Translations under genes and position numbers: made by a program | Notes under the pieces: model-generated | Databases searched by the model: none | Told to the model about the DNA's origin: nothing | What the model saw: the letters and a program-made list of their open reading frames with translations, nothing else | NCBI GenBank assembly: GCA_948567375.1 | Contig: OX419760.1 | Span: 54,994,001-55,058,000 of the forward strand | Reading direction: 5' to 3' | From: Lunularia cruciata | Taxonomy: Eukaryota > Streptophyta > Marchantiopsida > Lunulariales > Lunulariaceae | DNA: 64,000 nt | Shown here: in pieces, positions 62,881 to 64,000 of the stretch | Position numbering within the stretch: position 1 is the first letter of the stretch | Layout: every line of letters starts with the position of its first letter

Positions 62881-63556
62881 AGTGGCATTCGCATTAAAAT
62901 GTTGTTTAGTGCTCATTATTTTTGAGAATAGATAAAGCGAAGTGCTGTGAAGTAGTGCTCATCGCTTGAGCTTAATTCCAAGTATCAACATTGTGTTTGT
63001 GTTTGTGAGTGTGTAAAGAAATTCAAAGTGCAAGTCAATGTGCTTGTTGGATGTTGGATTCCGTAACCTTGGTCTTCATTCTGTGTGTTTGATCTTGAAT
63101 GAAGTGCAATCGGAGCAATGCCTTGACAGATTTGAGAGGAATTGTAGTGTTGGTAGTATTCTGCATTTATGAGTGCAGTGCAAAGTTGATGTGAAGCAAT
63201 TTCAATCGAGGAAGTTGTGCCTTCAATGGAGGGGTGGAACACAATTCTAAGGCAAAGTCGTTTTGCAGTGAAGTGTCGTTTTTAGGAGAGCCTGAATCAT
63301 CACAATCAAGATTATTTGGAAAGATTTGATGGAGTTGTGATTAAGAAGTGTTAATCTATGACAAGACTGCGAGTTAGTGCTTGTTACTCTCTTTTGGGTG
63401 TGGTTTCTACCTGCAAGATTAAAGAAGAACTCAAGAAGAACTACATTATTACTGTTTGACTTCATGTTTTGACATTTCTGACTAGTATCTCTACGAGAAC
63501 AAACTTTACTTACCCAATTACCGCAAAAGTGATATTTGTCGGGTTGTCACAAGCAG

Positions 63557-64000
63557 TTTGCTAATTCACAATTAGAAATCATTCATGCTATGGCAAGAAC
63601 AACAAAGAAAGAACAAGAGCTTGATAGAGTGATGGAGAGTGTAGAGAGTGTAGAAGAGAAGAAGCAACTCTGGCAAAGAGAGCTGACAGTGAGATAAAGA
63701 GAGGAAGAGACGTTAAGGGAGTTACTTCATAATCTGGAAGAGAAGATTGTTCAGAAGCAAAAGGAGAAGGAGATGGTGAAAGCCAAATTTGAGGCAAAAT
63801 TGGCAATGTATAGGGAAGATTGGCAGGCGGATCAAGAACAGGAGAGAAGGATGAGGCTTGAGCCACTCAAGGAGATCGGAATCAAGATGAACGCAATGCT
63901 GAGTACAAAAGCCAGTGTGCCGATTGAAGAAAAAAAATTACACAAGTTAAGGTTGTTGGTGTAGGAGAAAAGGAGGAGAAATGTGAAGGATAAAGATTTG
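63557..64000 (+). repeat. 3' LTR of A-E1, second segment, cut by window end
   Basis: Resumes the coiled-coil frame (TTTGCTAATTCACAATTAG..., then MARTTKKEQELDRVMESVE and MVKAKFEAKLAMYREDWQAD). It contains a 12-bp duplication (GAGAGTGTAGAGAGTGTAGA near 63634-63653). The LTR end and its TSD lie outside the window. Confidence 0.85.

Larger units (their letters stand above)
59781..63551 (+). mobile_element. Old family A solo LTR (A-s4) nested in the A-E1 3' LTR
   Basis: TGTGGTACCTATATTTTTTG to GTCGGGTTGTCACA, 3771 bp. Flanks AGCAA (59776-59780) and AGCAG (63552-63556) agree at four of five bases. Surrounding A-E1 LTR sequence is collinear across it (..TTGAAATAGCA / GCAGTTTGCTAATTC..). No primer site or gag adjoins its end, so it is solo. 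It is intermediate in CpG content between A-E1 and A-E2. Confidence 0.9.
23888..64000 (+). mobile_element. Old giant-LTR gypsy element A-E1, interrupted three times
   Basis: Pieces in order: 5' LTR 23888-26437 plus 40092-41346; primer site 41354; gag and protease 41400-45030; RT to integrase 54474-57236; polypurine tract; 3' LTR 57252-59780 continuing at 63557. It is interrupted by A-E2 (26438-40086), B2 (45031-54473) and solo LTR A-s4 (59781-63551). Removing these leaves a normal Athila/Tat-like element with LTRs of about 3.8 kb. All coding regions are decayed. Its own TSD cannot be tested because the 3' end is outside the window. Confidence 0.88.

Noticed and set aside
1-64000. Host protein-coding genes, tRNA or rRNA genes, CRISPR arrays and virus (pararetrovirus) insertions
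   Set aside because: All long frames could be assigned to gypsy gag-pol, to the LTR protein or to shadows of these; no movement-protein or coat-protein motifs, tRNA cloverleaf or rRNA signatures were recognised.

Overview
The window looks like nuclear DNA of a land plant with a large, retrotransposon-rich genome. Every recognisable coding sequence is Ty3/gypsy gag-pol, primer-binding sites match plant tRNA-Asp, tRNA-Glu and initiator tRNA-Met, and one family carries a chromodomain. The species cannot be placed from the sequence. I found no host gene, tRNA, rRNA or CRISPR array. Nearly all of the window is a stack of nested LTR elements, many with exact 5-bp target-site duplications (TSDs).

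Family A (Athila/Tat-like; tRNA-Asp primer site; FIDD reverse transcriptase motif) has LTRs of about 3.7 kb. Each LTR contains, in sense orientation, a reading frame of up to about 856 codons. Copies: old solo LTR 5768-9391 (-) with its last bases at 13168-13174; young solo LTR 9392-13167 (+); relic 22643-23887 (+); old element A-E1 from 23888 past the window end; young complete element A-E2 26438-40086 (TSD AGAAG) inside the 5' LTR of A-E1; young solo LTR 50084-53770 (-, TSD CCGCC); old solo LTR 59781-63551 (+) inside the 3' LTR of A-E1. Family B is a chromovirus with roughly 425-bp LTRs full of heat-shock-element-like GAAnnTTC arrays: B1 1-2286 (-, cut by the window start) and B2 45031-54473 (-, TSD AGTTG, inside A-E1 pol). 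Family C (LTRs about 690 bp, tRNA-Glu-like primer site): C2 2287-4485 (-, partial) and C1 14765-21011 (+), which has lost its reverse transcriptase.

Layout: 1-2286 B1; 2287-4485 C2; 4486-5767 decayed repeats with an RNase H remnant; 5768-13174 two nested solo A LTRs; 13175-14764 decayed gypsy pol; 14765-21011 C1; 21012-23887 decayed repeats including an ancient A LTR; 23888-64000 A-E1, interrupted by A-E2, B2 (itself split by a solo A LTR) and one more solo A LTR.

The most interesting system is the protein-coding giant LTR of family A. A TATA-like box near 80% of the LTR puts the reading frame in U3, so the genomic RNA would carry it once, 3' of pol, as mouse mammary tumour virus carries sag. 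A second conserved TATA box lies about 25 bp before its first ATG, so a solo LTR could act as a stand-alone gene. The predicted protein has a conserved N-terminal domain I do not recognise, an acidic middle and a long C-terminal coiled coil. The second notable signal is the GAAnnTTC array just upstream of TATAAATA in family B, which predicts heat-responsive transcription.
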